Assembly: GCA_947498455.1 (NCBI GenBank) | Contig: CANMKK010000007.1 | Coordinates: forward strand, 102,077-166,076 | Length of the DNA: 64,000 nt | Source: an uncultured Aquimarina sp. | Lineage (GTDB): Bacteria > Bacteroidota > Bacteroidia > Flavobacteriales > Flavobacteriaceae | Direction: 5' to 3' | Shown here: positions 63,606 to 64,000 of the stretch, piece after piece | Position numbering within the stretch: the first letter of the stretch is position 1 | Layout of the letters: each line of letters starts with the position of its first letter | Notes under the pieces: model-generated | What the model was told of the DNA's origin: nothing | What the model saw: only the letters and a program-made list of their open reading frames with translations | The model's database searches: none | Made by a program: the position numbers and the translations under genes

Positions 63606-64000
63606 CTAGTCATTACTCGTTATGAGTTCATACAGAGGGTCTTTCTGTATATTAGACCGTAAACATTTTACTAATAGCGATTTCTTTTTTCTGGTATACC
63701 TTTCTGTATATCCCATGGCACCTGCAATTTCGCGCATGCTTTTTCCTTCAAAAAATAGGTGTAGTAATCTTCTGCTCATGCTGTTTAGCCCACCAAAATA
63801 TTTTTTATAGATCTGTTCTTGTGTCGGGGGATGTAGCACTTCTGGCATTGAGGTTTCTATGTCTTGCTGATATTCAACTAGTTCATTATTTAATATCCAT
63901 CGATTATTGATGCGTAATCTAGTCTTCCATATATTTCTGCAAATCCCAAAAAAATACGTATATATCGAACAGTGTATATCTACAGTATCTTCTCTTAATT
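63606..64000 (-). CDS. Sigma-70 family sigma factor, N-terminus beyond window edge
   Basis: The frame is open from 63606 to the right edge (about 131 residues), although the first ATG is only at 63848. The edge part encodes region 2 (YTYFFGICRNIWKTRLRINN), matching RTYFYSICKNIWRNRLRK of the sigma factor at 27716. Region 4 follows (SRRLLHLFFEGKSMREIAGAMGYTERYTRKKKSL). It is a paralogue of the same ECF-like type, and I judge the true start to lie outside the window. A role in controlling the neighbouring peptide operon is possible from position only. Confidence 0.8.
   Translation of the reverse strand, partial: LREDTVDIHCSIYTYFFGICRNIWKTRLRINNRWILNNELVEYQQDIETSMPEVLHPPTQEQIYKKYFGGLNSMSRRLLHLFFEGKSMREIAGAMGYTERYTRKKKSLLVKCLRSNIQKDPLYELITSND

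Overview
The window is AT-rich DNA from a member of the Bacteroidota, almost certainly a marine Flavobacteriaceae (Aquimarina-like). I base this on type IX secretion sorting domains, a TonB receptor with a carboxypeptidase-type N-terminal domain, Bacteroidota families (DUF4271, DUF4296, TPR-CHAT with a sigma factor), A-rich start contexts and TAnnTTTG -7 boxes. No rRNA, tRNA, CRISPR array, phage module or transposase gene was found.

Layout. 1-1916 (minus): a peptide-modification operon of retropepsin-like protease, RimK-type glutamate ligase and an AstE/aspartoacylase-family enzyme cut by the left edge. 2081-6164: uvrC and a patatin/BamA-like outer-membrane phospholipase. 6334-12408: aromatic amino acid breakdown (hmgA, HPPD, tryptophan dioxygenase) with a DUF3108 protein and an M23 lipoprotein. 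An orphan promoter/hairpin/terminator unit that may be a small RNA lies at about 8911-9058. 12413-17358: pgi, a TonB receptor and a small membrane protein. 17539-21916: a MATE exporter and two T9SS cargo proteins. 22087-24604: an unusual trio of LuxE-domain protein, transglutaminase-like membrane protein and DUF350 protein. 24942-25391: a YHS protein between two copies of the same terminator repeat. 25510-28297: tyrS, a TPR/anti-sigma-like protein and a sigma factor, beside a decayed TPR-CHAT gene. 29759-43890: mostly housekeeping genes (epimerase, dihydroorotase, polyprenol glycosyltransferase, hemD, prolyl oligopeptidase, asd, mscL, alr, tdk, rsmI).

43968-50441 is accessory: an M50 peptidase with a damaged start, two proteins ending in the same Cys-Pro-Pro-Thr-Cys tail, a seven-helix-like membrane protein, a histidine kinase/response regulator pair and a PsiD-like decarboxylase. 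50524-54983 returns to ordinary genes (AhpD-like, recJ, hydrolase, GreA-like). 55000-58800 is repeat-rich, with orphan hypothetical genes and a duplicated 5' gene segment.

The best candidate for an undescribed system is 58799-63343. A secreted glycine-zipper peptide heads a minus-strand operon with an M48 metallopeptidase, a SpoIIM/DUF95 membrane protein, another membrane protein, a zinc-ribbon protein and three tiny membrane proteins, two of them a recent tandem duplicate. It faces an ABC ATPase with a small membrane partner. This set of parts resembles bacteriocin loci, especially circular bacteriocins with their DUF95 protein, ABC ATPase and tiny immunity proteins. Function is inferred, not shown. 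The right edge cuts a second sigma factor related to the one at 28 kb.
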